From assembly GCA_965229095.1 (NCBI GenBank), contig OZ245855.1, forward strand, positions 2,418,001-2,482,000: DNA of 64,000 nt, in the 5' to 3' direction. Positions 16,301-25,314 of this stretch are shown piece after piece; within the stretch, counting starts at the first letter, position 1, and the number at the start of each line of letters is the position of its first letter. Made by a program: the position numbers and the translations under genes. The stretch comes from Taibaiella sp965229095 (lineage in GTDB: Bacteria; Bacteroidota; Bacteroidia; Chitinophagales; Chitinophagaceae). Below the pieces are notes generated by a model, which had not been told where the DNA came from, made no database searches, and saw only the letters and a list, made by a program, of their open reading frames with translations.

Positions 16301-16822
16301 TTACCAGTTCACAAATGCTTTATTAAAAATATCATCCGCGATCTGGTTGCCGATCTCTTCAATAGCTGCAGCCTCTACCGTCTGCAATTGTTTGGTGGCA
16401 TCGAAATCGTAAAAACGGCTGAAAGACTGTTTAAAGCTGGCTTTGTTGTCCAGCTTGTTTTTAAAGTCGACTTCCACCGTTACTGTAAGCCGGTTTTGCG
16501 ACACCTGCGGTATGCCGTTGGCGCCGGTTTGTGTACCCGTATAGCCTACGCTGTAACCGGTGATGGTACCTTGCATATCGTAGTCTGCATTTTCCGTATT
16601 CACAGCGGCCAGCCCGGTTTGGGAAAGTATCCGGTTACGAAGTTTATCCGTGAGGGCGGTAGCCAGGGTAGGCACCACATTCATAGCCCTGTTCTGCAAG
16701 GTCCGTATATTAATGGTCTTTCCCGTTATGCTGGCCCCGGTAAGGCTATACACACCGCAGCCTGAAAACAGGGGCAGCAGACAAATCCATATCCATTGGT
16801 ACAGTAATCGGGAACGTTTCAT
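16301..16822 (-). CDS. lptE: LPS assembly lipoprotein LptE, Bacteroidota type
   Basis: The 173-residue lipoprotein has lipobox LFSGC followed by CGVYSLTGASITG, the typical start of Bacteroidota LptE. LptE plugs and supports the LptD channel that inserts lipopolysaccharide into the outer membrane. The body is a mixed alpha/beta fold with ending AAIEEIGNQIADDIFNKAF. The upstream box TAATTTTG on the minus strand (16833-16840) fits a -7 promoter element only about 10-15 bp before the ATG. It leads the lptE-TPR-secG group. Confidence 0.9.
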   Translation of the reverse strand: MKRSRLLYQWIWICLLPLFSGCGVYSLTGASITGKTINIRTLQNRAMNVVPTLATALTDKLRNRILSQTGLAAVNTENADYDMQGTITGYSVGYTGTQTGANGIPQVSQNRLTVTVEVDFKNKLDNKASFKQSFSRFYDFDATKQLQTVEAAAIEEIGNQIADDIFNKAFVNW

Positions 16823-17007
16823 ATCGAAGCGGCAAAATTAAGGCTTATTCTTTTAATGCGAATAGTGCAATACAGCGGATGGGCTTTTTCTTCAAACGCC
16901 GGAAGTCCTATGCTATTGTTTGTCCGTTTTCCCGTTAACCAAAAATTTCATCCGGGATTGATAAACCGGATAGGGCACCGGCAGTCAAAGCTGCAAATTA
17001 CTTCCTT

Positions 17008-17484
17008 ATGAAACGCAAACTATTTTACTTCGCCCTTACTCTCGTATTTCTTTCCCAAGCCGCCTTTGCACAACGCAACAGGGATACCGACCGTGATCGT
17101 AGCCAGAATTATTATGACAATACCATTAATGATGAAGATAACGCCGCCACTTACGGCCCCAGGAGGCTACGGTACGATCCCGGCCACGATTGCCAGGTGG
17201 CTATGTCCCCCAGAGCTTTCCGCCAGGCATTATATGCGATCAGGAACGAAAGCTTCGACCAGGATAAAGTAAAGATGGCCCGCTTTATTGCAAAACGCAA
17301 CCGCCTCAGCACAACACAGATCAGGGCTATAGCCCAATCGTTCAGCTTCGATGGTTCCAAACTGGAGTTTGTCAAATATGCTTATATCCGTTGCGTAGAC
17401 CCCGAAAATTATTATGCCCTGGGCAGGATCTTTACCTTCTCGTCCAACAGGCAGGAATTATATGATTATATGGCCAGGGTATAA
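17008..17484 (+). CDS. Secreted DUF4476 domain protein
   Basis: The 158-residue product has a signal peptide (ending SQAAFAQ), an Arg/Asp-rich linker (about 23-55), and a C-terminal DUF4476 domain of about 90 residues. The domain begins CQVAMSPRAFRQAL and continues with KVKMARFIAKRNRLSTTQIR, FSFDGSKLEFVKYAY and ALGRIFTFSSNRQELYDYM. DUF4476 is a Bacteroidota helical domain without known function. A second, longer DUF4476 protein lies at 44062-45147. The gene is monocistronic and convergent with aroC. Confidence 0.88.
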   Translation: MKRKLFYFALTLVFLSQAAFAQRNRDTDRDRSQNYYDNTINDEDNAATYGPRRLRYDPGHDCQVAMSPRAFRQALYAIRNESFDQDKVKMARFIAKRNRLSTTQIRAIAQSFSFDGSKLEFVKYAYIRCVDPENYYALGRIFTFSSNRQELYDYMARV

Positions 17485-17503
17485 TCCCCGGTAGAAGACT
17501 ATG

Positions 17504-17535
17504 AAAAAGCGGGGCAATCATGCTTCGCTTTTTTT
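17504..17535. terminator. Terminator between the DUF4476 gene and aroC
   Basis: An 8-bp AT/GC stem (AAAAAGCG with CGCTTTTT), extended inward by G-U pairs, is followed by T-runs on both strands. It reaches into the aroC stop codon. Confidence 0.75.
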
Positions 17536-18526
17536 ACTTTAAGGGCCTGAGCGCTTCGTGCAACAGGAGCAGATCGGCCAGCACCAGCGCGGTCATGGCT
17601 TCTACGATAACCGGCGCTCTTAAGGCCACACAAAGGTCGTGCCGGCCTTTTACAGAAAACTGCTCCTGCTCACCTGTCTCCCAGTTCAGCGATTCCTGCA
17701 TTTTGGGTGTGGAGGAAGCAGGCTTGATGGCTATACGAAACAAGAGCTCGTTGCCGTTGGAAATGCCACCCACGATGCCTCCGGCATGATTCGTTACTGT
17801 TTTACCGCTCAGGTCTTCCAGGCTATCATTGTGCTCGCTGCCAAACATGGCCGCCGCCTTAAAGCCTGCGCCAAACTCTATGCCTTTTACTGCCGGGATA
17901 GCAAACATAGCGTGTGCGATCAGCGATTCCATACTGTCCCAGAAAGGCTCGCCCAGGCCAACTGGCAAGCCCGAAACGGTGCAGGCGATCACTCCTCCTA
18001 CACTGTCCTTCGCGGCAATAGCCTTTTGCAATCCTTTTTCGATATCGGTTTCGCCGCCTACCTCAGCGATGTCGGCCCTGATGGTTACCGAAGACAGTAT
18101 TTTTTTGGCCAGCACACCTGCCGCAACGATACCGGTGGTAAGCCGGGCGCTGAAATGCCCGCTGCCACGGTAATCTTCAAAGCCGCCGTATTTTACATGG
18201 GCTACAAAATCGGCATGGCCCGGCCGGGGTATGGCTCTTTGCTTTTCGTAATCTTCGCTCCGGGTATTGTTGTTTTCAAAAAAGATGGTCAAAGGCGCTC
18301 CTGTAGTATGCCCGTTAAACACACCGCTTTTGACCAGGGGGTAATCCTCTTCTTTGCGTGGTGTGGTCCCCTTTTGCAAACCGCCTTTGCGGCGTTCCAG
18401 GTCCTGCAGGAAATCGGCCTCCGACAAAGCGATGCCCGGCGGTACGCCGTCGATGCTTACGCCCACACAAGGGCCATGCGATTCACCGAATATACTGACC
18501 CTGAAAATCCTGCCGAATGTATTCAT
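17534..18526 (-). CDS. aroC: Chorismate synthase
   Basis: It makes chorismate from 5-enolpyruvylshikimate-3-phosphate with reduced FMN, the last shikimate-pathway step. FGESHGPCVGVSIDG opens the protein (GESHG at 14-18). RPGHADFVAHVKYGG and YRGSGHFSARLTTG are the central signatures, and VTNHAGGIVGGISNG and KGRHDLCVALRAPVIVEAM the C-terminal ones. At 330 residues it is a little shorter than the E. coli enzyme. It is the last gene of the aromatic block, 19 bp after aroA. Confidence 0.97.
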   Translation of the reverse strand: MNTFGRIFRVSIFGESHGPCVGVSIDGVPPGIALSEADFLQDLERRKGGLQKGTTPRKEEDYPLVKSGVFNGHTTGAPLTIFFENNNTRSEDYEKQRAIPRPGHADFVAHVKYGGFEDYRGSGHFSARLTTGIVAAGVLAKKILSSVTIRADIAEVGGETDIEKGLQKAIAAKDSVGGVIACTVSGLPVGLGEPFWDSMESLIAHAMFAIPAVKGIEFGAGFKAAAMFGSEHNDSLEDLSGKTVTNHAGGIVGGISNGNELLFRIAIKPASSTPKMQESLNWETGEQEQFSVKGRHDLCVALRAPVIVEAMTALVLADLLLLHEALRPLK

Positions 18527-18545
18527 GAGGTAATGTCTTAAACAG

Positions 18546-19850
18546 TTAATGATGCTGTGGTAATAGTTCTTGTTGGGTCAAGGTTGCCATATGCTCCCAG
18601 AAAGCAGGATAAGATTTATGTACCGCCTCCGATCCTTCTATCGTAACGGGACCATCGGCCCGCAATGCTGCTACGGCACAAGCCATGGCGATCCGGTGAT
18701 CGTTATGCGACTGTACGGTAGCCGCTGTTATTTTTCCGCCGCCCTTGATCATCATTTTATCGTCCTGCACGGTAATAGCTACGCCTAGTTTGGCAAACTC
18801 CTGCTGCAGCGTCGATGCCCTGTTACTTTCTTTATGCTCGAGGCGGTGTACGCCTTCCAGCACGCTGGTACCGTTGCAGCAGGCGGCCAACGCCACCAGG
18901 GGCGGGAACAGGTCAGGACATTCGGTAGCATCGAAATGGAAGGCTTTCAACTGGTGTTGTGCTACCGTGACTTCTTCCACCTGGATAGAAAGACGACAAC
19001 CGCAATCCTGCAAGGCTTCCAGCACTTTTTTATCGGCCTGCGTGGTAAACACATCAAGTCCTTTTACCGTAACGCTGCCTGCGATTGCTCCAGCTACCAT
19101 CAGGAAAGCGGCATTGCTCCAATCTCCTTCCACCGTAAAAGATAAAGTCTCCTCCTGCGCGTTGCGCTCTGCCGCCGGCTGGAAATGGAACGCCTTGTAC
19201 TGATCCTGTTTGGGGAGCGGCAGCTTAAAGTCTTCCATCACCTTCAGGGTAAGATCGATATAGGGCTTGCTTTTCAGGTTATCTACTTCAATGGTGACTG
19301 CATTGGAAGCCGATACGGTATAAGCCAGCAACAGGCCCGTAAGAAACTGGGAAGTGAGGGAGCCGTCTATCACTATGGAAGCAGGCTGTAAGGGACCTTG
19401 TACTTGCAGCGGCAGCTTACCATCCGTTAAGCTTACCTTGACGCCCAGTGGCGTCAAGGTCTCTTCAAAAAAATGAACGGGCCGCTGCAGCAAGCTGCCG
19501 GCTCCGGAGATGGTAACGGCTCCGGCGGCCAAGGCAACCAATGGGGTAAACATACGCAAAGACAGCCCGCTTTCGCCACAGTCAAGAAGGACGCCGGGAC
19601 TGGGTTGTACCCTTCCTGTAGCATCGATCTTCAATGTTTTCCCATCCAAATAGGTAACAGTAGCCCCCAGTTGCTGTATGATGTTCAGAGCCGCCTTATC
19701 ATCTTCTGAGGCCCCGTAGTTATGGATCAATGTTGTACCGTTGCGCAATAAAGCCGCTGCACAGGCCCGCTGCATCACGCTTTTCGAAGCAGGCGCGGTT
19801 AAGGTGCCTTTTACGGCGACAGGTATAATGGTTATGGACATTTTAGTCAT
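18546..19850 (-). CDS. aroA: 3-phosphoshikimate 1-carboxyvinyltransferase (EPSP synthase)
   Basis: It joins shikimate-3-phosphate and phosphoenolpyruvate. Signatures: APASKSVMQRACAAALL near the N-terminus (PASKS with Lys for substrate binding), CGESGLSLRMFTPL, and the C-terminal SHNDHRIAMACAVAAL. At 434 residues the length is normal. The first ATG (19850) overlaps the aroB stop by 8 bp; a second ATG nine bases later would leave a 1-bp gap. Either start means tight coupling to aroB. The large sequence distance from the classical GESGLSxR/LFLGNAGTA forms is ordinary for this phylum. Confidence 0.95.
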   Translation of the reverse strand: MTKMSITIIPVAVKGTLTAPASKSVMQRACAAALLRNGTTLIHNYGASEDDKAALNIIQQLGATVTYLDGKTLKIDATGRVQPSPGVLLDCGESGLSLRMFTPLVALAAGAVTISGAGSLLQRPVHFFEETLTPLGVKVSLTDGKLPLQVQGPLQPASIVIDGSLTSQFLTGLLLAYTVSASNAVTIEVDNLKSKPYIDLTLKVMEDFKLPLPKQDQYKAFHFQPAAERNAQEETLSFTVEGDWSNAAFLMVAGAIAGSVTVKGLDVFTTQADKKVLEALQDCGCRLSIQVEEVTVAQHQLKAFHFDATECPDLFPPLVALAACCNGTSVLEGVHRLEHKESNRASTLQQEFAKLGVAITVQDDKMMIKGGGKITAATVQSHNDHRIAMACAVAALRADGPVTIEGSEAVHKSYPAFWEHMATLTQQELLPQHH

Positions 19851-20859
19851 TTAAAAAATTCCTGATCTCGTCGATGGATAAAGGATGCAATACGGCTTTG
19901 CCGATCTCCTGCAACAATACATAGCTTATTTTTTCCCCCGCCTTCTTCTTATCGGCCAGCATATAATGCAGTGCCTGCTTTTTATCGAAGGGATAGCTTA
20001 CCGGCAAGCCATATTGTTCCAGCAGACGGGTAAGCCTCTCTGCCTGGCTGAAGCCGGTGCAAGCTTCCGAAACCTTTGCTGCAAACACCATACCGATGCT
20101 GATCGCCTGGCCATGCGGCAGCTCATAAGTGTTTTCGATAGCATGACCCAGGGTATGCCCGAAATTGAGCTGCTTCCGGTCCCCGTTCTCCCATTCATCT
20201 TCCTGTACCACTGTTGCCTTCAACAGTGCATTACGGTTCACCAGTTCGGCCAGCAATGTTTTGTCGCTTTGAAAATCTTTAATGGTGTGTTGTTCCAGAA
20301 AGGCAAACAAGGCAGCATCTTTGATGGCAGCATGTTTAATGATCTCGGCAAAGCCATTGATCCACTCTTCTTCGGGCAAGGTGTGCAGCAATGCATAATC
20401 GTACAGGATAAAGCCGGGTTGGCGTACCAGGCCCATCATGTTTTTGTATTCTCCTATATCCAGTCCGTTCTTCCCGCCAATGGCCGCATCTACCATAGCC
20501 ATGATGGAAGTGGGCACGAAGCCGCAACGGATGCCTCTTTTGTAGATACCTGCTGTAAAGCCCGTAATATCGGTCACTACGCCACCGCCAATACCGATGA
20601 CCGTAGCATCTCTCCCTGCTCCGAGGGCGATCAACTGCCTCACGATATCGTCGAGTACATCCAGGTTCTTGGAGCTTTCGCCGGCAGGCACTGTAATTAC
20701 CTGCCAGGGTTTGAAGTCCTGCTGGTAATGCAGCATCAGGTTCTCATCGGTAATGATAAAGCTGTTTTCGGTGGGCGCCAGCGTTTTCAATACTTCCAGG
20801 GAGGCATCAAAATAGAAAGCGGTACTGGCGGAGGAATAGGTAATGGTTTGCTGTAGCAT
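19843..20859 (-). CDS. aroB: 3-dehydroquinate synthase
   Basis: It cyclises DAHP to 3-dehydroquinate using bound NAD and a metal ion, the second shikimate-pathway step. GIGGGVVTDITGFTAGIYKRG is the nucleotide-binding signature, and GFVPTSIMAMVDAAIGGKNG follows. The metal ligands lie in EIIKHAAIKD, FGHTLGHAIE and LPHGQAISIGM. At 338 residues the length is normal. The gene follows the small membrane-protein gene by 24 bp and overlaps aroA by 8 bp. Confidence 0.96.
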   Translation of the reverse strand: MLQQTITYSSASTAFYFDASLEVLKTLAPTENSFIITDENLMLHYQQDFKPWQVITVPAGESSKNLDVLDDIVRQLIALGAGRDATVIGIGGGVVTDITGFTAGIYKRGIRCGFVPTSIMAMVDAAIGGKNGLDIGEYKNMMGLVRQPGFILYDYALLHTLPEEEWINGFAEIIKHAAIKDAALFAFLEQHTIKDFQSDKTLLAELVNRNALLKATVVQEDEWENGDRKQLNFGHTLGHAIENTYELPHGQAISIGMVFAAKVSEACTGFSQAERLTRLLEQYGLPVSYPFDKKQALHYMLADKKKAGEKISYVLLQEIGKAVLHPLSIDEIRNFLND

Positions 20860-20883
20860 TTGTTTATAGAATAAGAGGGCAAA

Positions 20884-21495
20884 TTAGTTGTTGTTTTGAA
20901 TCAGAAAATGTGCTGTCATAATAATACCATAGATCCAGAAATTATACAATACCGTATAATAAAGTCCATAAGCCATACTCTTTACCAGATTTCCCCTGCA
21001 AACAGGCGATTTCCGGAAGATAAGCCGCAATGCCCTAAAGAATATCCAGTAGAGCATAGCTACAAAAATGAGGATCAGCATCCAGAAAACATTACCCAGG
21101 AACCATAAGAGCATGGACAGGATAATGGCCACTATCAGCCACATAAAAAGGGAAGCCAACTCGCCCGCACAACCGTCGAGCCCCAGGAGGTCGCCACCAC
21201 CGCCCCATCCTTCCACACCGGGTATACTCCTGAAAGTATATTTATTTGTTATCCGGCCTACGTTATCTTTCAATTTAATACCCCGGTATAGGCCGGAGAC
21301 AATGTAAAGCAAAAAGGCAACCGACAGGATAGATACGGACAACAGCGAATTGACAAACAAGGTACGATGCGTACCCAGGCCCAATAGCCATACCCCCAAT
21401 ATCGTGACCACGGTAACAAAAATGGTGGTGACGAATACAGAACGACTGTTGACCAGTCTGCGTCCGGGGTTTATTTTTTCCGGTCCTTTATCCAT
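20884..21495 (-). CDS. Unknown integral membrane protein embedded in the aro operon
   Basis: The 203-residue protein has about four to five hydrophobic segments (about 20-42, 48-68, 112-132, 134-153, 175-197). A Gly-rich loop (GVEGWGGGGDLLGLDGCAGE, about 93-112) separates the first two from the rest. I recognise no family. Its ATG overlaps the stop of the DAHP synthase gene by 8 bp and it is followed by aroB after 24 bp, so it is certainly cotranscribed with, and probably translationally coupled to, aromatic genes. Role unknown; transport or membrane anchoring for the pathway would be guesswork. Confidence 0.7.
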   Translation of the reverse strand: MDKGPEKINPGRRLVNSRSVFVTTIFVTVVTILGVWLLGLGTHRTLFVNSLLSVSILSVAFLLYIVSGLYRGIKLKDNVGRITNKYTFRSIPGVEGWGGGGDLLGLDGCAGELASLFMWLIVAIILSMLLWFLGNVFWMLILIFVAMLYWIFFRALRLIFRKSPVCRGNLVKSMAYGLYYTVLYNFWIYGIIMTAHFLIQNNN

Positions 21496-22579
21496 GCTGG
21501 TTCATTACGGCGTCCTGGTGCTTGATACTTTCCATATGTATGGCATCGAAATACCGGGTAATAAATTCCTTGCTGAGCCCTGCTTTCTCCCCGTTGCGGC
21601 AAACCCGCTCCAGGATCTGGTTCCAGCGCTCCGTCTGCAGGATCGTAATATGATGCTCTTTTTTGTATTCCCCGATCTGTTCCGATATTTTCATGCGATG
21701 GTACAGCAATTGCAGTATCTCATCGTCCAGCCGGTCTATCTGCCTTCTCAGCTTTTCCAATTGCTGGTGCAACTCTTCGGAGGTTACCTGTTCTTTTCTC
21801 CATACAATATCATCCAGCAGCGTAGCCAGGCGTTGCGGCGTGATCTGCTGGCTGGCATCGCTCCAGGCCTGGTCGGGGTCCCGATGGCTTTCAATAATCA
21901 GTCCATCGTAATCGAGGTCGATGGCGTTCTGGGTAACTTCCTGCAACAAATGCCGGTTGCCGCAGATATGCGAAGGATCAACGATAAAAGGCAGGCCAGG
22001 GAAACGGCGTTTCATTTCCAGCGCCAGTTGCCACATGGGTGCATTTCTGAAATCGGAGCTGCCGTATGCCGAAAAGCCGCGATGGATCAAGGCAATGTCT
22101 TCGATGCCTGCTTTCATCACTCTTTCGAGCGCCCCTGTCCATAGCTCCATATCGGGGTTTACGGGATTTTTGATCAGTACAGGTATGGCAATACCTTTAA
22201 GAGCATCGGCCACTTCCTGCACGCTGAAAGGATTTGCCGTAGTACGCGCCCCTATCCACACTATATCGGCATCATGCTTTAAGGCATCTTCGAGTTGCTT
22301 TGCCGTAGCTACTTCCACGGCAAAAGGCAGGCCTGTTTCGGCCTTTGCGCGCTGCAGCCAGGGCAGGCCAATAGCCCCTACCCCTTCAAAATTTCCAGGG
22401 CGGGTCCTGGGCTTCCATATCCCGGCCCGTAGTATATCCACTTTACCGGTAGCTTTCAATTGCATCGCTGTTTGCAACACTTGTTCTTCTGTTTCGGCAC
22501 TGCAGGGACCGGCAATGATCAAAGGTCTTTTCTTCAGGAGCTTACCTGTTTCGTATTGTTCAAGGGGTAATAATGCCAT
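21488..22579 (-). CDS. Bifunctional DAHP synthase / chorismate mutase (type II AroQ)
   Basis: The N-terminal part (about 1-265) is a type I-beta DAHP synthase, which condenses phosphoenolpyruvate and erythrose-4-phosphate. It shows LIIAGPCSAETEEQV, LRAGIWKPRTRPGNFEGVG, VWIGARTTANPFSVQE, LIKNPVNPD and FIVDPSHICGNRHL. The C-terminal part (about 270-360) is an AroQ chorismate mutase helix bundle (LEKLRRQIDRLDDEILQLL, then RMKISEQIGEYKKEH), turning chorismate to prephenate. This fusion is usual in Bacteroidota and lets the mutase domain sense pathway state. It begins the aro half of the block after a 130-bp gap that holds a promoter-like box. Confidence 0.95.
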   Translation of the reverse strand: MALLPLEQYETGKLLKKRPLIIAGPCSAETEEQVLQTAMQLKATGKVDILRAGIWKPRTRPGNFEGVGAIGLPWLQRAKAETGLPFAVEVATAKQLEDALKHDADIVWIGARTTANPFSVQEVADALKGIAIPVLIKNPVNPDMELWTGALERVMKAGIEDIALIHRGFSAYGSSDFRNAPMWQLALEMKRRFPGLPFIVDPSHICGNRHLLQEVTQNAIDLDYDGLIIESHRDPDQAWSDASQQITPQRLATLLDDIVWRKEQVTSEELHQQLEKLRRQIDRLDDEILQLLYHRMKISEQIGEYKKEHHITILQTERWNQILERVCRNGEKAGLSKEFITRYFDAIHMESIKHQDAVMNQHG

Positions 22580-22638
22580 TATCGTTTTTTAAATTGTGTT
22601 CCCGGTTGCAGATTAGCCCATGATCCGGGAAGACGGTT

Positions 22639-22646
22639 CAAAGTTA
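22639..22646 (-). promoter_or_regulatory. Putative internal promoter (-7 box) for the aro part of the block
   Basis: TAACTTTG on the minus strand matches the Bacteroidota -7 consensus TAnnTTTG and lies 60 bp before the DAHP synthase start. The -33 region offers only GTG at about 20 bp. It lies in the only gap over 100 bp inside the trp-aro block. Confidence 0.5.
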
Positions 22647-22709
22647 CTCCATTTATACAGGCAGGGCACATCGTCCCGCTACCAAATTGTCATTTTTAGA
22701 TGATTAAAA

Positions 22710-23510
22710 TCAAGGTAAGGCGTCGCTGCCTGCCGGCTCCTTCCGGAAAGCATGCACAAAGTCCTGGATAAGGGTCTTATCGACTGCTTTTCCCTGTTGC
22801 AATGCCGCGATAAGGCTGCTACCGATCACTACGCCCTGCACATAGGTACATACCTTTTCGTAATCCTCTTTACTGCGGATACCAAAGCCCGCTACCAAAG
22901 GATTCTTTAAGGACATTTGATGTATCCGGGTAAAATAGGCTTCCGCCTGTTCTTCAAATACCAGGCCCTGCCCCGTGGTGGCCGCTGCCGTCACCAGATA
23001 TATAAAACCGTTGCCCAGGCTATCGATCTCCCTGATCCGCTCCGGTGGTGTAGATGGCGCTACCAGGAAGATCATATTGAGATGCAATGCATCGGTCAAC
23101 ACCTTCCATTCTTTTTTATATTCTTCCAGGGGAAGATCGGGTATAATAAAACCATCGATTCCACAACTTGCCGCTTCCCGGCAAAAACGTTCGATACCGA
23201 ATTGCAATATGGGATTAAGGTATCCCATCAGCAACAGGGGAATGGTTACCGTTCGCCTGACGGTCTTCAATTGCCTGAATAACGTTTCTATCGTCATACC
23301 ATTGTTCAAGGCTGCAGTGCTGCTTTGCTGGATCACAGGCCCATCGGCCAATGGATCGGAAAAGGGTATCCCGATCTCGATCATATCGGCGCCGGCCTCC
23401 TGCAATGCTTCAATAATGGGGATAGTATCCTGCAAACAGGGAAAACCGGCGGTGCAATAGAAAGAAAGAATATCTTTTTTGTGATCAAATAAGGCTTGAA
23501 TACGGTTCAT
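22710..23510 (-). CDS. trpA: Tryptophan synthase alpha chain
   Basis: It cleaves indole-3-glycerol phosphate and passes indole to the beta subunit. The catalytic pair is visible as E45 in MIEIGIPFSDP and D56 in LADGPVIQ. FIIPDLPLEEY, VAPSTPPERI, YLVTAAATTGQ and AGFGIRSKED mark the later barrel strands and phosphate site. TTGQ stands in place of the common S-x-TG, a normal variant. At 266 residues the length is normal. The gene starts 24 bp after trpB and ends the trp half of the block. Confidence 0.96.
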   Translation of the reverse strand: MNRIQALFDHKKDILSFYCTAGFPCLQDTIPIIEALQEAGADMIEIGIPFSDPLADGPVIQQSSTAALNNGMTIETLFRQLKTVRRTVTIPLLLMGYLNPILQFGIERFCREAASCGIDGFIIPDLPLEEYKKEWKVLTDALHLNMIFLVAPSTPPERIREIDSLGNGFIYLVTAAATTGQGLVFEEQAEAYFTRIHQMSLKNPLVAGFGIRSKEDYEKVCTYVQGVVIGSSLIAALQQGKAVDKTLIQDFVHAFRKEPAGSDALP

Positions 23511-23534
23511 GATTTGTCTTTTATGGTTAGTTAT

Positions 23535-24722
23535 TTATTGTGCTTCGATATAAGTAGCCATGTCTTTATCTCCTCTTCCGGAAAGGCAAACGACTACAGG
23601 CTTACCCGGCTCAAAGCGATTTGCCTCCAATGCGGCCAGGGCATGCGCCGACTCTATGGCAGGGATAATACCTTCCATTTTCATCAGGAGAAAAGCAGCC
23701 TGCAATGCTTCTTCATCGGTGGCTTGTTGAAATACGGCCCTCCTTCTGGCATGCAAATGGGCATGCAATGGCCCTATGCCCGGGTAGTCGAGGCCTGCCG
23801 AAATGCTGTAGGGCTCTATGATCTGGCCATCGGCATCCTGCATGAGTAAGGTTTTGCTACCATGAATAACACCAGAAGTACCCACAGCCGTTGTTGCCGC
23901 GGTAGCACCGGAATGAATGCCTTTGCCTGCGGCTTCTACGGCAATTAAAGCCACTTTCTCCTCTTGCAAATAATGGTAAAAGGCCCCGGCTGCATTGCTG
24001 CCTCCGCCCACACAGGCTATTACGGCAGCCGGCAGTTCCGATCCTGTCTGCTGCAATAATTGCTGCCGCATTTCGGCGCTGATCACGCTTTGAAAATGGG
24101 TAACCATTTCGGGATAAGGATCTGGGCCTATTACCGAGCCAATGATATAATGGGTTTGATCTGCATGTTGTATCCAATGCCGGATAGCTTCGTTGGCAGC
24201 GTCTTTCAGGGTTTTACTACCCGTACTTACCGGTACTACAGTAGCTCCCAGCAGGCGCATCTTTTCGACATTAGGTTGTTGCCTGGCCATATCGGTCTCG
24301 CCCATAAATACAGTGCATTCCATATTCATCAAGGCGGCCACGGTAGCCGTAGCCACGCCATGCTGCCCGGCTCCCGTTTCGGCAATAACCCTGGATTTGC
24401 CCATATACCTGGCCAGCAAAGCCTGCCCTATGGTATTATTGATCTTATGGGCGCCGGTATGGTTCAGGTCTTCCCGTTTCAGGTAGATGCTGGTGTCATA
24501 CCGCTCCGAAAGCCTTCCGGCGAGGTATAAGGGAGAGGGACGCCCTACATAGTCCTTCAGCAATGCATGGAACTCCTGCTGAAAAGCCGGGTTGTCCCTG
24601 AGCATATGGAATTGCTGCTTTAGCTCCCTTACATTGGCATGCAGCACTTCGGGAATATAAGCCCCGCCAAAAGCGCCATAGTAGCCATTTTCATCAATTG
24701 CGTATTTCATCGATAAATTCAT
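23535..24722 (-). CDS. trpB: Tryptophan synthase beta chain
   Basis: This PLP enzyme condenses indole and serine. The PLP lysine is K93 in LNHTGAHKINNTIGQ; ETGAGQHGVATATVAAL and CVGGGSNAAGAFYHY are the substrate and phosphate loops, and SGRGDKDM lies near the end. Homology begins at MKYAIDENGYYG, so the ATG at 24710 is as likely as the upstream ATG at 24722. Both lie inside the end of trpF (overlap 17 or 29 bp), so translation of the two is probably coupled. Confidence 0.97.
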   Translation of the reverse strand: MNLSMKYAIDENGYYGAFGGAYIPEVLHANVRELKQQFHMLRDNPAFQQEFHALLKDYVGRPSPLYLAGRLSERYDTSIYLKREDLNHTGAHKINNTIGQALLARYMGKSRVIAETGAGQHGVATATVAALMNMECTVFMGETDMARQQPNVEKMRLLGATVVPVSTGSKTLKDAANEAIRHWIQHADQTHYIIGSVIGPDPYPEMVTHFQSVISAEMRQQLLQQTGSELPAAVIACVGGGSNAAGAFYHYLQEEKVALIAVEAAGKGIHSGATAATTAVGTSGVIHGSKTLLMQDADGQIIEPYSISAGLDYPGIGPLHAHLHARRRAVFQQATDEEALQAAFLLMKMEGIIPAIESAHALAALEANRFEPGKPVVVCLSGRGDKDMATYIEAQ

Positions 24723-25314
24723 TTAAAAGGTTATAGTTCTTGATCCCTGGCGATTGCTCAAACCGGCTGTTGAGGTCAATACCGGCAAAGGCAGGATGCC
24801 TGAATTGTTTGATCCGGGCAACATCTCCGGGGCCTATGCCACCGGAGAGCAGGAAGGGCAAGGGTACTTCCTGTTGCTGTAATAATGTCCAGTCAAAAGA
24901 ACGGCCACTGCCGCCGTAGTCTGCTGAAGGTGTATCAAAAAGGAAGTAGCTACAGGTATTCACATAGGCTTCCAGTGCTTTAAAATCAAAGGCAGCATGC
25001 ATCGAAAAAGCCTTAATAATGGGCACTGTAGTGTGTATCCGGCTGCAGAAAGCTGCCGTTTCCGTACCATGCAATTGCACATAGTCCAGGCCGTATCGGG
25101 TTACTTTTTCCAGGATAACAGCTTCTTTTTGATTCACAAAAACACCTATTTTACCGATCTCTTTTATGGGCCTTAGCCAGGAAGCCAGCGCTGCATCATC
25201 TCCTGCAAAGCGTTTGGAACCGGGATAAAAGATCAACCCGATATGATCGGGACAAAGGGATAAAACCGTTTCTATATTCTGCCTGTGCTTCAGGCCGCAT
25301 ATCTTGATCTTCAT
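24694..25314 (-). CDS. trpF: Phosphoribosylanthranilate isomerase
   Basis: It isomerises phosphoribosylanthranilate to the CdRP ketone in tryptophan synthesis. The N-terminus MKIKICGLKHRQNIE carries the catalytic Cys 6; GLIFYPGSKRF, YGLDYVQLHGTE, FDTPSADYGGSGRSFDW (catalytic Asp) and FLLSGGIGPGDV are the barrel signatures. At 206 residues it is a normal monofunctional TrpF, separate from TrpC. The start overlaps the trpC stop by 4 bp, and its end overlaps trpB. Confidence 0.95.
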   Translation of the reverse strand: MKIKICGLKHRQNIETVLSLCPDHIGLIFYPGSKRFAGDDAALASWLRPIKEIGKIGVFVNQKEAVILEKVTRYGLDYVQLHGTETAAFCSRIHTTVPIIKAFSMHAAFDFKALEAYVNTCSYFLFDTPSADYGGSGRSFDWTLLQQQEVPLPFLLSGGIGPGDVARIKQFRHPAFAGIDLNSRFEQSPGIKNYNLLNEFIDEIRN

